Assembly: GCA_036405975.1 (NCBI GenBank)
Contig: DASWWM010000034.1
Span: 1-64,000 of the forward strand
DNA length: 64,000 nt
Origin: VEQN01 sp036405975
Lineage (GTDB): Bacteria > Patescibacteriota > Minisyncoccia > Phycocordibacterales > CAIZLB01
Direction of reading: 5' to 3'
The notes under the pieces are model-generated. The model ran no database searches. It saw nothing but the letters and a program-made list of their open reading frames with translations, and had not been told where the DNA came from. The position numbers and the translations under genes were made by a program. Of this stretch, positions 23,793-30,897 are shown one piece after another. Numbering within the stretch: position 1 is the stretch's first letter; each line of letters begins with the position of its first letter.

Positions 23793-24386
23793 TTACGCAT
23801 TGAACAGATTATCCTTGTCGGTCTCGATTCGGCTGACCAACTCCTTGAAGATGGCCTCGATCGTTTTATCCACTGCAACTTTTGGCATTTTCATGCTCGT
23901 GAGCATTTCTAGTGTCACATTGTTCTTTTTCCATGTTCTGCCTCCGTCGAGATATATGCTGAGGACGGGCTCAATTTTGTCTAATGCATAAATGAATTTG
24001 CTTTCATCGTCCTCTCTGGCTTCGTATCGGTCGATAGCGTCGTGAAGTTCGGGGAACTCTGGGAACTCGCTTCTCAGTCTTCGGGCAGCTTCTTGCTCCT
24101 TGTTATGCTTGCTGTTCAGGACATCTGCATCTGTCTGATAAAAGAATGTGTCTCCGGCATATATTTCAACCAGGTCATGTGCAAGGGCATAAGAGAAAAG
24201 CTTGCTTAGATCCAAGTCAAGCTTGTACGTCGAATGGATATGCCAAGCAAGCATCGCGAGCGTGAATGAATGCTCGACGTCGTTTTCGTTCTGGTCACTC
24301 TTGTGCACGAGCAGGCTTCGCTCGATCGTTCGGTATTGATGCAGAAGGTTGGTGAATTTGAGAAGCTGGTCCAGGGAAGGGTTCAT
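23793..24386 (-). CDS. HD-domain hydrolase, 5'-deoxynucleotidase (YfbR) type
   Basis: 197 residues from the ATG at 24386 (MNPSLDQLLKFTNLLHQY). The frame continues upstream through a repeat element and a tRNA gene, so longer starts are rejected. The metal site is complete: H in NENDVEHSFTLAML, HD in YALAHDLVEIYAGDT, and a late Asp in FIYALDKIEPVL. The pairing of NENDVEHSF with HDLVEIYAGD matches E. coli YfbR, which removes phosphate from dNMPs. It would fit the nucleotide-salvage genes in the window. No clear Shine-Dalgarno is seen. Confidence 0.8.
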   Translation of the reverse strand: MNPSLDQLLKFTNLLHQYRTIERSLLVHKSDQNENDVEHSFTLAMLAWHIHSTYKLDLDLSKLFSYALAHDLVEIYAGDTFFYQTDADVLNSKHNKEQEAARRLRSEFPEFPELHDAIDRYEAREDDESKFIYALDKIEPVLSIYLDGGRTWKKNNVTLEMLTSMKMPKVAVDKTIEAIFKELVSRIETDKDNLFNA

Positions 24387-24477
24387 GGCGGTAGGCGTTG
24401 GAATATTGGCTAATTCTAACCCGGCCTGGATTTTGGGCAAATCTACCAGGGATTTCCTTGTTGTGCTCTCTTCGGAA

Positions 24478-24582
24478 TCTCCGACTACGTCGGCGGGTGG
24501 CTTTCCGGTTTCCTCGAATGGCAGTTCTCGAAAACACGGAAAGTCCTTTCGATTCCTGACGCAGGCAAAGCAGTTTGCCTGC
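24478..24582 (-). repeat. tRNA-linked repeat element, copy A
   Basis: Downstream of tRNA-Arg(GCG) on the same strand. Read on the minus strand it begins with a hairpin of 9-base stem (GCAGGCAAA/TTTGCCTGC) and loop CTGC, then GTCAGGAATCGAAAGGACTT, and ends with the hairpin CCGACGTAGTCGG. Related copies lie at 32627-32740 and 35698-35795. Confidence 0.6.
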
Positions 24583-24596
24583 TTCTCGGCATCGGC

Positions 24597-24635
24597 ATAA
24601 GTAAAAGGCGCCCATTCCAGGCGCCTTTTACTTAT
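24597..24635 (-). terminator. Terminator of tRNA-Arg(GCG)
   Basis: A perfect 16-base inverted repeat (ATAAGTAAAAGGCGCC at 24597-24612, mate at 24620-24635) with a 7-base loop and T-rich ends on both strands, 4 bases from the tRNA 3' end. Confidence 0.85.
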
Positions 24636-24638
24636 GGG

Positions 24639-24710
24639 TGCTCTCGACAGGAATCGAACCTGTATTTTAGCTTCCGCAAAGCTATGTCCTATCCATTGAA
24701 CGACGAGAGC
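24639..24710 (-). tRNA. tRNA-Arg (GCG)
   Basis: The cloverleaf is complete on the complement: acceptor GCTCTCG/CGAGAGC, D stem GTTC/GGAC, anticodon stem TAGCT/AGCTA with loop TTGCGGA, T stem ACAGG/CCTGT. Position 34 is G, so the anticodon is GCG rather than the usual bacterial ACG. It should read CGC and CGU but not CGA. Discriminator A; no full CCA. Confidence 0.93.
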
Positions 24711-24779
24711 GGGGAAGTCCACAGGATGTGCACATGTGTACGGAATCTGTGGATATTCAGGAAAATATCATGAAGATGG

Positions 24780-25253
24780 CTAGAAGCCAAAGTATTCAAG
24801 GACCTTCTGGCCAAGCGGCTCAGGGTGATGGTCCTCGAGGAGGTTCTCGAGAAGGAAGTCTCTCACATCGTCAGGATCTGTTCCGTCGAGCGGGATTGCG
24901 ATGAGGGGAACCATCGCCTTTCGCGACTTGATGATGAGCTTTGAATGCCCGTTTACGTGACGGTTATCCTCAACCCAGAATGAGTCGAGCGTTGCGTAGG
25001 GGTAAAGTGTCCGATCGATCATCACGCCTTTTTTGCTCACTTCAAATCTGACGATCTCTGGCCTCCGGGAGGCAAAAAGGGAAAGGGCAAATGCCGCGAC
25101 GATGATGAGGAGGGCGAAAAGGGCGTCACCGAAGATGACTGAAAGTATTGCAATCGAGACGGCTATGATGCCGACCGCCCAGTACCAGTCCGAAGTCTTC
25201 TCCTGAAAGAAGTATTCGTGAGTTTCCCAGATAAAAGGACCCTTGTATGCCAT
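24780..25253 (-). CDS. Conserved-looking two-helix membrane protein
   Basis: 157 residues. Pattern: a short N-terminal aromatic strand (FIWETHEYFFQEKTSDWYW), two adjacent transmembrane helices (WAVGIIAVSIAILSVIFG and ALFALLIIVAAFALSLFA), then a soluble strand-rich part with VRFEVSKKGVMIDRTLYPYA and DSFWVEDN. The soluble part could be PH-like, but that is inference. No family is recognised. A TAGAAT box ends 6 bases before the start. Neighbours on the same strand are also membrane proteins. Confidence 0.7.
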   Translation of the reverse strand: MAYKGPFIWETHEYFFQEKTSDWYWAVGIIAVSIAILSVIFGDALFALLIIVAAFALSLFASRRPEIVRFEVSKKGVMIDRTLYPYATLDSFWVEDNRHVNGHSKLIIKSRKAMVPLIAIPLDGTDPDDVRDFLLENLLEDHHPEPLGQKVLEYFGF

Positions 25254-25300
25254 GCCGCTATTCTACCATACAAATAATTTTTGAAATGTCATGATTCTTG

Positions 25301-25837
25301 TCATTCGTGAACAACCACGGTCTTTGGATTGTAGATCGTGAAGTATAGGGAAAGTGCGGAGGCGGTCGCCGTTACGAGCACGCCGATCCAAAAAAAGATA
25401 TTACCGATGCTTGCGGTGTATTCAAGGGCGCCTGCTTTTGTGAGAATGTAATTCCAGTCATGGATCACGGATTCTCCTCCCAGGAGTGGAAGTTGCATAG
25501 TGATGGCGTCCTTAACATATACGGAAGTGTTTATGAGGCTTTGCCCAAGCCAGAGTGACATGATCGAACCTGCATAGTAGCTTCCTTTGGCGGTGAAATA
25601 GGACACGAGAAAAGCGGGAATTGCGAGCTGCAAAAATGGCCCTCCGAGTATTCCCACAAACTCTCCAAGCAGCCTGAATATGGTGTGGCCCGCCTCGTGG
25701 AAGGCAAGGTTGGTTGAGTCAAGGAATGAGCCATCAACCGGGTTCGCTGCGTAGATGAAGAATAGGACGATGAAAAATAAAGTGGCCAATCCTTGGATTG
25801 CGGAGAAGGCGAAATCAAATGCTGATCGGGCTTTCAT
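25301..25837 (-). CDS. Integral membrane protein with HExxH metalloprotease-like motif
   Basis: 178 residues with about four membrane helices. After the first helix comes LAFHEAGHTIFRLLGEF, an HExxH zinc-type motif placed at the start of a second membrane helix, followed by GILGGPFLQLAIPAFL. This resembles intramembrane or membrane-embedded zinc peptidases (M50-like), but no clear third ligand such as the NxxPxxxLDG of site-2 proteases is visible. The substrate is unknown. A TATACT box ends 7 bases before the start codon. Confidence 0.65.
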   Translation of the reverse strand: MKARSAFDFAFSAIQGLATLFFIVLFFIYAANPVDGSFLDSTNLAFHEAGHTIFRLLGEFVGILGGPFLQLAIPAFLVSYFTAKGSYYAGSIMSLWLGQSLINTSVYVKDAITMQLPLLGGESVIHDWNYILTKAGALEYTASIGNIFFWIGVLVTATASALSLYFTIYNPKTVVVHE

Positions 25838-25869
25838 TGCCTTCAGTATATCAAAACGGACGCATTCAT

Positions 25870-26358
25870 TTATGCCCTGTGTCTGTATTCGTATGAAAGT
25901 CTATTGTATTCGTCGGTCGGGTAGGAGCAGATGCCGGCATCGTTCCAGAGGGCAAACTCCGCGACGCCCGAGTCGAGGGCGAATCTGCTGCAGACTGTGC
26001 AGAACGGTTCTCCTGACTTGAGAATGTTTCCGGCTTCGTCCGCTCGCGTGAAATACAAAGTCGAGCCCTGTATTTCATTTGGGTGATTTTTAACCGCATT
26101 GAGAATCGCGCGCCATTCGGCATGCATGCAGCAGGTCCTGTCATATTTTGGTTTACCTGCGAAGTCGGGCTCAAGACATCGTCGGCAGGCAAGGTTATCA
26201 AGCGGGGGTGCGTTGTATCCCTGGCCGATTACCTTTCCGTATTTCACGATGACGGTACCGCATTTTGCTTTGAGACAAAGAGCCTTCTCTGCGACCTTTG
26301 CGGCTTCGTGCATCCAGTGGGTGGCTTGTTGTTCGGATTCGCCCGCGATATATTTCAT
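25870..26358 (-). CDS. Divergent cytidine/dCMP deaminase-fold protein
   Basis: 162 residues. The zinc-deaminase signature is present: HAE in CCMHAEWRAILNAV and the PCxxC-like part reads EPFCTVCSRFAL, with Phe where Pro is normal. The N-terminal helix, the strand CGTVIVKYGKVIGQGYN and a Cys-rich insert (ACRRCLEPDFAGKPKYDRTCC) are also seen; the insert could bind a second metal. Fold and catalytic chemistry (hydrolytic deamination) are well supported. The substrate is not: dCMP, cytosine-type or tRNA adenosine are open. A canonical dCMP deaminase is found separately at 44305. Confidence 0.75.
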   Translation of the reverse strand: MKYIAGESEQQATHWMHEAAKVAEKALCLKAKCGTVIVKYGKVIGQGYNAPPLDNLACRRCLEPDFAGKPKYDRTCCMHAEWRAILNAVKNHPNEIQGSTLYFTRADEAGNILKSGEPFCTVCSRFALDSGVAEFALWNDAGICSYPTDEYNRLSYEYRHRA

Positions 26359-26398
26359 GTTTATTCAATCCAGGGATCTGGAACTTGGACTGGTTTGT

Positions 26399-26677
26399 TT
26401 AGTTGGCGTCGGTGCATCTGAAATCCCTGTCCGGGGACTCAGATTTTGCGACCTTTACCAGGTACTCACATGTTTCAATGTTATCAGCGTAACCAAAGAC
26501 AAGCATCATTCGTTCCCATCCGACTGATGAATTCATCATGAACCACTGTGCTGGTATGTTCAAGCCTCCTCTCGGATGTCTTTCGACTGCTTCGAACAGG
26601 TCAGTATTTCTATGTGAGTATCCGGTAAAAAAACCAACAGCAATCGCGATCGTAAAAACTAAGAAGTTATTTTTCAT
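26399..26677 (-). CDS. Small secreted or membrane-tethered protein
   Basis: 92 residues from the ATG at 26677, which lies directly next to the 3' end of tRNA-Ser(GGA): the tRNA discriminator G is followed by CCATG, so CC of a would-be CCA abuts the start. It begins MKNNFLVFTIAIAVGFFTGY, a signal-anchor helix, followed by about 70 polar residues with WFMMNSSVGWERMMLVFGYA and two Cys (ETCEYL, DFRCTDAN) that could form a disulfide. No family is recognised and no promoter is seen between it and the tRNA, so it may be read from the tRNA transcript. Longer frames upstream cross the tRNA and are rejected. Confidence 0.55.
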   Translation of the reverse strand: MKNNFLVFTIAIAVGFFTGYSHRNTDLFEAVERHPRGGLNIPAQWFMMNSSVGWERMMLVFGYADNIETCEYLVKVAKSESPDRDFRCTDAN

Positions 26678-26679
26678 GG

Positions 26680-26766
26680 CGGAGAGAGGGGGATTCGAAC
26701 CCCCGATGGGATTGCTCCCATGCCACCTTTCCAAGGTGGTACATTCGACCGCTCTGCCATCTCTCC
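26680..26766 (-). tRNA. tRNA-Ser (GGA)
   Basis: Class II tRNA with a long variable arm (GCATGGGAGCAATCCCATC). Acceptor GGAGAGA/TCTCTCC, anticodon loop TTGGAAA with GGA, discriminator G. The next bases read CCA, so a genomic CCA may be present or chance. Confidence 0.95.
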
Positions 26767-26774
26767 ATGGGTTC

Positions 26775-26803
26775 ATCATATACGGAGTTTGAAGGATGTT
26801 CAA
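26775..26803 (-). promoter_or_regulatory. Promoter of tRNA-Ser(GGA)
   Basis: Minus strand TTGAAC (26798-26803), 17-base spacer, TATGAT (26775-26780), ending 8 bases before the tRNA. Confidence 0.65.
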
Positions 26804-26868
26804 TTTGTTTGAAAAAAAATGGGGAGGAGGTGAGATGGGTGCAATCTCGCACATACTCCCGCAAAGAT

Positions 26869-26912
26869 AAAGAAAAAAGCACATACCCTTACAGGTACAT
26901 GCTTTTTTCTTT
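26869..26912 (-). terminator. Terminator of tRNA-Ser(UGA)
   Basis: AAAGAAAAAAGCA (26869-26881) and its exact complement (26900-26912) enclose ATAC...GTA; located 5 bases after the tRNA 3' end on the minus strand. Confidence 0.8.
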
Positions 26913-26917
26913 ATGTG

Positions 26918-27004
26918 CGGAGGAGGTGAGATTCGAACTCACGGGCCCCGTAAAGGGCCTTCTGTTTTCAAGACAGACGCATTCGACCACTCTGCCACTC
27001 CTCC
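26918..27004 (-). tRNA. tRNA-Ser (UGA)
   Basis: Class II tRNA. Acceptor GGAGGAG/CTCCTCC, anticodon loop CTTGAAA with UGA, long variable arm GGCCCTTTACGGGGCC, T loop TTCGAAT, discriminator G. No CCA encoded. Confidence 0.95.
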
Positions 27005-27011
27005 GCGTATG

Positions 27012-27040
27012 ACTATATATTAAAGCTGGTTTTTTTTCAA
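27012..27040 (-). promoter_or_regulatory. Promoter of tRNA-Ser(UGA)
   Basis: Minus strand TTGAAA (27035-27040), 17 bases, TATAGT (27012-27017). Same hexamers and spacing as the tRNA-Val promoter at 32881-32909. Confidence 0.8.
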
Positions 27041-27063
27041 CTTTTTGACATACTAGGGAAGAA

Positions 27064-27124
27064 AGGCCGTTTTCGCCCATAAAACAAAGGAGAAAACGGC
27101 CTGGTTGTCAGGACCGGGCGGTCC
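27064..27124 (+). other. Two hairpins in the ruvX leader
   Basis: AGGCCGTTTTC (27064-27074) pairs with GAAAACGGCCT (27092-27102), then GGACC (27111-27115) with GGTCC (27120-27124). No T run follows, so it is not a standard terminator. They could be an mRNA leader structure. Confidence 0.5.
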
Positions 27125-27153
27125 GACATCCCAAAGATACACGCTAAAATAAC

Positions 27154-27543
27154 ATGAAATACCTCGGCATTGATTTCGGCACGAAAAGAATTGGATTGGC
27201 TGTTTCGGATGAGGCAGCCACTTTGGCTTTTCCAAAGTCGATCGTTCAGGGTGGCAAAGGCGCTGCCGCTGAAGTCGTTGCATTCTGCGAGAAGGAAGGG
27301 GTTTCCGTTGCGGTCATCGGCGAATCAAAGAATTTCAAAGGTGAGGAAAATGCGATCATGGAAAATACTCGGGGGTTTGCCAAAGAGCTTGAGGCAGCCG
27401 GGCTCAAGGTCGTATATGAGCCTGAGATACTTTCAACGGTTCAGGCGCAACAGATACAAGGGGATACAGGGAAGCTTGATGCATCAGCGGCAGCCATCAT
27501 CCTTCAGAGTTATCTAGACAGGCTTAAGTTTCAATCAAATTAA
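27154..27543 (+). CDS. ruvX: RuvX/YqgF-family nuclease (putative Holliday junction resolvase, pre-16S rRNA processing)
   Basis: 129 residues, normal length. RNase H-like fold with the first Asp in KYLGIDFGTKRIGLAVSD, a middle Glu in VVYEPEILSTVQAQ and a late Asp in GKLDASAAAIILQSYL. In E. coli YqgF matures 16S rRNA, in other species it cuts junctions; which applies here cannot be seen. It is followed closely by the tRNA-binding protein gene on the same strand. Confidence 0.92.
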   Translation: MKYLGIDFGTKRIGLAVSDEAATLAFPKSIVQGGKGAAAEVVAFCEKEGVSVAVIGESKNFKGEENAIMENTRGFAKELEAAGLKVVYEPEILSTVQAQQIQGDTGKLDASAAAIILQSYLDRLKFQSN

Positions 27544-27559
27544 TCTCAATACCACATAT

Positions 27560-27979
27560 ATGAATACTGAAAATACAAATACAACGAATGCCGAGTCTGA
27601 AGTTCCGGCTGCAGGGGTACCAGAAGAATCTGCCCAGCCAATGTCTGCACCTGTATACGCATCAATCGATGACTTTGTGAAAATTGAAATGAAGATTGGA
27701 AAAGTTCTAGAGGCCGTTCCTGTCGAAGGATCTGAAAAACTCCTGAAGCTGAAGGTTGATTTTGCTGAGGCTGAACCACGACAGGTCCTTTCTGGAATTG
27801 CTAAATTCGTGACGCCTGAAGATTTGATCGGGAATTCATTTCCTTTCGTAACAAACCTTAAGCCTCGACCGATGATGGGTCTTGAGAGCCAGGCAATGAT
27901 TCTCGCAGTGAATGACGATCAGAATTTTGCGCTTCTTAAGCCTACTGCCGAAATAAAAGCAGGAACGAGCCTGAAATAA
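27560..27979 (+). CDS. tRNA-binding OB-fold protein (MetRS C-terminal/CsaA/Arc1p type)
   Basis: 139 residues. The first 30 are low-complexity Asn/Thr/Glu. The OB domain then starts IDDFVKIEMKIGKVLEAVPV, with KLLKLKVDFAEAEPRQVLSGIAK and VTNLKPRPMMGLESQAMILA, the standard signature of the EMAP-II-like tRNA-binding domain fused to the C terminus of many MetRS. Here it stands alone, so it may assist a MetRS encoded elsewhere in trans, or act as a general tRNA binder. It lies 16 bases after ruvX. Confidence 0.88.
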   Translation: MNTENTNTTNAESEVPAAGVPEESAQPMSAPVYASIDDFVKIEMKIGKVLEAVPVEGSEKLLKLKVDFAEAEPRQVLSGIAKFVTPEDLIGNSFPFVTNLKPRPMMGLESQAMILAVNDDQNFALLKPTAEIKAGTSLK

Positions 27980-28006
27980 TTCTGACTTTGTCGTATAATG
28001 GGCGAA

Positions 28007-29092
28007 ATGAGTATCGCTCAGAAACTGTTCAAATATTTTCCAGCCCCTCGCATCATCTCGATGCCTCAGGTCGGAGTTGAGATAACTGCGACTTCGATCA
28101 GGTATATGGAGCTTGCGAGGTCGGGGGACGGAACAAAGCTCGGCAGGTACGGCACGCAGGAAGTTCCTGGCGGTGTATCGCTCAGGGAATCTCTCGTCGC
28201 AAACAAGGATCTCGTCGCGGCATTGAAAAAGATCCAGAGAGCAAACCGGTTCCAGTTTGCTGAAGTCTCCATTCCCGAGGAAGACTCGTACCTGTTCACG
28301 ACAGAGATACCTCTTGGCGAAGACGAGGAGATTCGAAGCCATATCGAGTTTCACCTTGAAGAGAACGTTCCTGTCAGCCTCGCTGATGCGGTCTTCGACT
28401 ACCATGTCATCCATAAGGATGAAAAGAAGGGGACAGGCTTCGCTTCGGTCTCGGTCGTGCAGAGGTCTGTCATTGATCAGTACATAGATCTGTTCGAAAT
28501 GTGCGGCATGACGCCTATCTCATTCATTATTGAGAACCAGGCTCTGGCAAAGGCTCTCACTCCTCGCAATGCCGACTTCTCGTCGCTCATTGTCCATGTC
28601 GGCGCCGTAAAGACCGTTCTTTCGGTTGTCAGCGAGGGTGCCGTTCAGTTCACCTCGACCGTGAGTATCGGGAGCAATGACTTCACTGCAGCCATCGCAA
28701 AGGAGTATGGCATCTCGCCTGTCGAAGCAGAACGGCTCAAGCAGGAGAAAGGGTATCTGAAGAATCCGGAGAACAATGAGTTCTTCATGCTCCTCATCAA
28801 TGCCGTATCCGCACTCAGGGACGAGGTCCAGCGCGTGTACATGTACTGGCAGACCCATTCTGAGAAGAATGGGAAGCAGGGCTCGCAGACAAAGGTTATC
28901 CTTGCCGGCAGAGACTCATCTATCATCGGATTCAGGGAATATCTTGCCCTCTCGCTCAAGGTTCCGGTAGAGCTTGCGAATGTCTGGGCAAACGTATTCA
29001 CCTTCGACAAGGAAATTCCGCCGATCGAGTATCTTGAATCGCTCGACTATGCGGTCGCGGTCGGTCTCGCTCTACCAAAAAATACAGACTAG
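28007..29092 (+). CDS. pilM: Type IV pilus assembly protein PilM
   Basis: 361 residues from the ATG at 28007 (MSIAQKLFKYFPAPR). The in-frame ATG at 27998 lies within the TATAAT box (27994-27999) and cannot be the start of the same transcript. Actin-like ATPase with MPQVGVEITATSIRYMELA as phosphate-1 segment, FAEVSIPEEDSYLFTTEIP, IVHVGAVKTVLSVVSEG as phosphate-2 segment and KVILAGRDSSIIGFREYLA near the adenosine site. PilM links the inner-membrane PilN/PilO pair to the pilus motor. It is the first gene of a four-gene operon. Confidence 0.88.
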   Translation: MSIAQKLFKYFPAPRIISMPQVGVEITATSIRYMELARSGDGTKLGRYGTQEVPGGVSLRESLVANKDLVAALKKIQRANRFQFAEVSIPEEDSYLFTTEIPLGEDEEIRSHIEFHLEENVPVSLADAVFDYHVIHKDEKKGTGFASVSVVQRSVIDQYIDLFEMCGMTPISFIIENQALAKALTPRNADFSSLIVHVGAVKTVLSVVSEGAVQFTSTVSIGSNDFTAAIAKEYGISPVEAERLKQEKGYLKNPENNEFFMLLINAVSALRDEVQRVYMYWQTHSEKNGKQGSQTKVILAGRDSSIIGFREYLALSLKVPVELANVWANVFTFDKEIPPIEYLESLDYAVAVGLALPKNTD

Positions 29093-29110
29093 CGTACAAT
29101 AGGAAACGAT

Positions 29111-29746
29111 ATGCTCCATCTTCTTACTGAAGAACACAAGGCGAAAATTATCAGGCAGTACCGAATGAGACTTCTCATCGTGCTTTGCCTCGGCATCGTT
29201 CTGACGCTTGTCGCCGCTGCCATCTTCCTCATTCCTTCCTATGTGATCTCCTTCAGCGCGTACTCCGAGGTGCAGGCCGAGAAGAATAGGCTCGTCTCTC
29301 TTGTTGCGGCAAAGCAGACGGACGCTTTGGCAAATGACGTGAAGGAAGTCTCAAACACTCTCGAGGCACTCAAGTCTCATGCAGACAGGAGGAATCCGAC
29401 TCGAATCTTTGAGCGGATTGTTCAGGGCAAGCCATCCGGCGTCTCTGTGACAAGCTTCGCCTATACGCCCGAATCGGACTCGCAGGTCACTGTGGACGTT
29501 GCGGGGAAGGCAAATACTCGAGGGTCACTTTCGTCATATGTAGACATGCTGAAGGCTGACAAGGTATTCTCAGGGGTCTCCATCCCGCTTTCCAGCTTTG
29601 CCCGCGAGCGAGACATCTCATTCAATCTGAAGATTTCGGTGAACACGGCCGATGAATCATGGATATTCAGCGCTCCGGAAGCTTCTGTGGTCGAGGAGGC
29701 TGCGATGCCGTCGATGGTTCCTGCGACTTCGACAGATAGCCAGTAA
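29111..29746 (+). CDS. PilN-like pilus assembly protein
   Basis: 211 residues. A short basic cytoplasmic tip is followed by a transmembrane helix (LLIVLCLGIVLTLVAAAIFLI, about 24-44), then a coiled-coil region (EVQAEKNRLVSLVAAKQTDA to EVSNTLEALKSHADR) and a small ferredoxin-like beta domain, the PilN layout. The normal N-terminal PilM-binding INLLP motif is only weakly matched (HLLTEEHKAKI). Position right after pilM supports the assignment. The end is a Glu/Ala/Pro-rich tail. Confidence 0.75.
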   Translation: MLHLLTEEHKAKIIRQYRMRLLIVLCLGIVLTLVAAAIFLIPSYVISFSAYSEVQAEKNRLVSLVAAKQTDALANDVKEVSNTLEALKSHADRRNPTRIFERIVQGKPSGVSVTSFAYTPESDSQVTVDVAGKANTRGSLSSYVDMLKADKVFSGVSIPLSSFARERDISFNLKISVNTADESWIFSAPEASVVEEAAMPSMVPATSTDSQ

Positions 29747-29752
29747 AACATC

Positions 29753-30334
29753 ATGAGCAAAACAACCCGAATCTTCATACTCAGTCTTCTGGTCTCGCTT
29801 GCTTCTGTTGCGGGGTACGCCTACGGCACCTCGTATGTATCAGGCCTTTCAGAAAAGACACGTGCGGCAAAAAGCGACGTTGAACTAGCTGAAATAAAAT
29901 ACCGGCACATCCTCTCGCTTGAGAAGGCTGCACAAAATACTAACAGTGAGACTTCTCAGATAAACGAGTTTCTCATCCAGCCAAATGCGGCGATCGGGTT
30001 CGTCACGAAGATCGAGTCTGATGCGGCTGATCTCGGTCTCAGCTATAACACCGATTCAATCGAGGTGCGAAACACTGAGGCCTTGAGCGCACAGGGAAAG
30101 GAGCTCGTTGTCGTAAGCTTTACGGCAAGCGGCAGATGGGCATCAGTATTCAAGATGATCAAGAGCGTCGAGAATCTTCCATATGCAGTCAAGTTCGATA
30201 AGATCGATCTGGTCATGCTCGGCGATTCGAATCCGGCACAGGCAGTTTCAGCGACAGGCACGACGCCTTCCGTACGGGAAAAGAACTGGAAGGCGTCGAT
30301 GATCTTCACAGCAGTTAAGATGCAGGACAAATAA
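29753..30334 (+). CDS. PilO-like pilus assembly protein
   Basis: 193 residues. N-terminal transmembrane helix (FILSLLVSLASVAGYAYG), coiled coil (SEKTRAAKSDVELAEIKYRH) and a C-terminal alpha/beta domain (GYSFTASGRW-like strand, VVSFTASGRWASVFKMIKSV), the layout of PilO. It would pair with the PilN-like protein in the inner membrane. The gap to the upstream gene is 6 bases and it nearly abuts the next gene, so a tight operon is likely. Assignment is from topology and synteny, not from strong motifs. Confidence 0.7.
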   Translation: MSKTTRIFILSLLVSLASVAGYAYGTSYVSGLSEKTRAAKSDVELAEIKYRHILSLEKAAQNTNSETSQINEFLIQPNAAIGFVTKIESDAADLGLSYNTDSIEVRNTEALSAQGKELVVVSFTASGRWASVFKMIKSVENLPYAVKFDKIDLVMLGDSNPAQAVSATGTTPSVREKNWKASMIFTAVKMQDK

Positions 30335-30335
30335 T

Positions 30336-30650
30336 ATGAAATCAAACTTCCTTGATAGGGCGAAAAACATAAGGCTGATCCGGAACAATCCTGACCGGGA
30401 CTGGGCCGTACTTTTCACGTTGCTTTTGATCCTCGTCGTCTGTGCTCTTGCTTGGAGCGTCTATTTCTTCTTCGGGATCGTTCGGGATATCGAAGAGGTT
30501 CAGGCATATAAGGATACCAAGGTGCAGAACAATCTTGATGGGACTGAAGCCGAGCTGAAGAACATCATAGATACATACGAGAAGAGGAAGGCTGAAGGGC
30601 AGAAGCTGAAGGGCAGCTATCCCGTGCTTGGCGACCCGTCGGTATTTTGA
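30336..30650 (+). CDS. Small single-span membrane protein of the pilus operon
   Basis: 104 residues. It begins MKSNFLDRAKNIRLIRNNPD, with a transmembrane helix at about 24-47 and then a charged coiled coil (GTEAELKNIIDTYEKRKAEG). No homologous family recognised; it takes the position where PilP would be found, but lacks the PilP beta domain. The last gene of the pilMNO-like operon. No secretin gene follows, in keeping with an organism without an outer membrane of the usual kind (inference). Confidence 0.65.
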   Translation: MKSNFLDRAKNIRLIRNNPDRDWAVLFTLLLILVVCALAWSVYFFFGIVRDIEEVQAYKDTKVQNNLDGTEAELKNIIDTYEKRKAEGQKLKGSYPVLGDPSVF

Positions 30651-30661
30651 TAAGGTACTGG

Positions 30662-30709
30662 TGCCGCGCAATGCAACGGTTAAAAGACTTTGATGTGCAT
30701 TGCGCGGCA
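30662..30709. repeat. Perfect 14-base inverted repeat without T run
   Basis: TGCCGCGCAATGCA (30662-30675) pairs exactly with its complement (30696-30709), 20-base loop. It lies between the pilus operon and tRNA-Arg. No U tract follows, so it could be an RNA-processing or attenuation structure, or a protein site. Confidence 0.6.
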
Positions 30710-30716
30710 GACACAT

Positions 30717-30788
30717 GCCCTTGTAGTTCAATGGATAGAACTGCGGACTTCTAAGCCGTTAATCTAGGTTCGATTCCTAGCGGGGGCA
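30717..30788 (+). tRNA. tRNA-Arg (UCU)
   Basis: Acceptor GCCCTTG/CGGGGGC, D stem GTTC/GAAC, anticodon loop CTTCTAA with UCU, T loop TTCGATT in CTAGG/CCTAG, discriminator A. The stem pair 31-39 is an A-G mismatch. Reads AGA (and AGG by wobble). Confidence 0.93.
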
Positions 30789-30796
30789 CCCGATTT

Positions 30797-30823
30797 AAAA
30801 AGCCGAGCTCGTCTCGGCTTTTC
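30797..30823 (+). terminator. Terminator after tRNA-Arg(UCU)
   Basis: AAAAGCCGAG pairs with CTCGGCTTTT around a 6-base loop, T run TTTTCC. Confidence 0.8.
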
Positions 30824-30897
30824 CTTTACTCGCTCCTCTTCTTGAGCTACTGTTTGCCCAGAAATTCAAAAATCAAACCAAGAGAAAGGGTGAAAAA

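Noticed and set aside
24387..24722. In-frame extension of the HD-domain gene through a tRNA
   Set aside because: The extension crosses tRNA-Arg(GCG), its terminator and repeat copy A, so it cannot be coding.
24711..24779. Near-palindrome GTGCACATGTGTAC and a TATCCACA-like box upstream of tRNA-Arg(GCG)
   Set aside because: A single isolated site with imperfect symmetry and no clear -35/-10 pair beside it; not enough for an operator or DnaA-site call.
26678..26884. In-frame extension of the 92-residue protein through tRNA-Ser(GGA)
   Set aside because: Translation would run through a complete tRNA gene; the ATG at 26677 with its signal helix is the sensible start.
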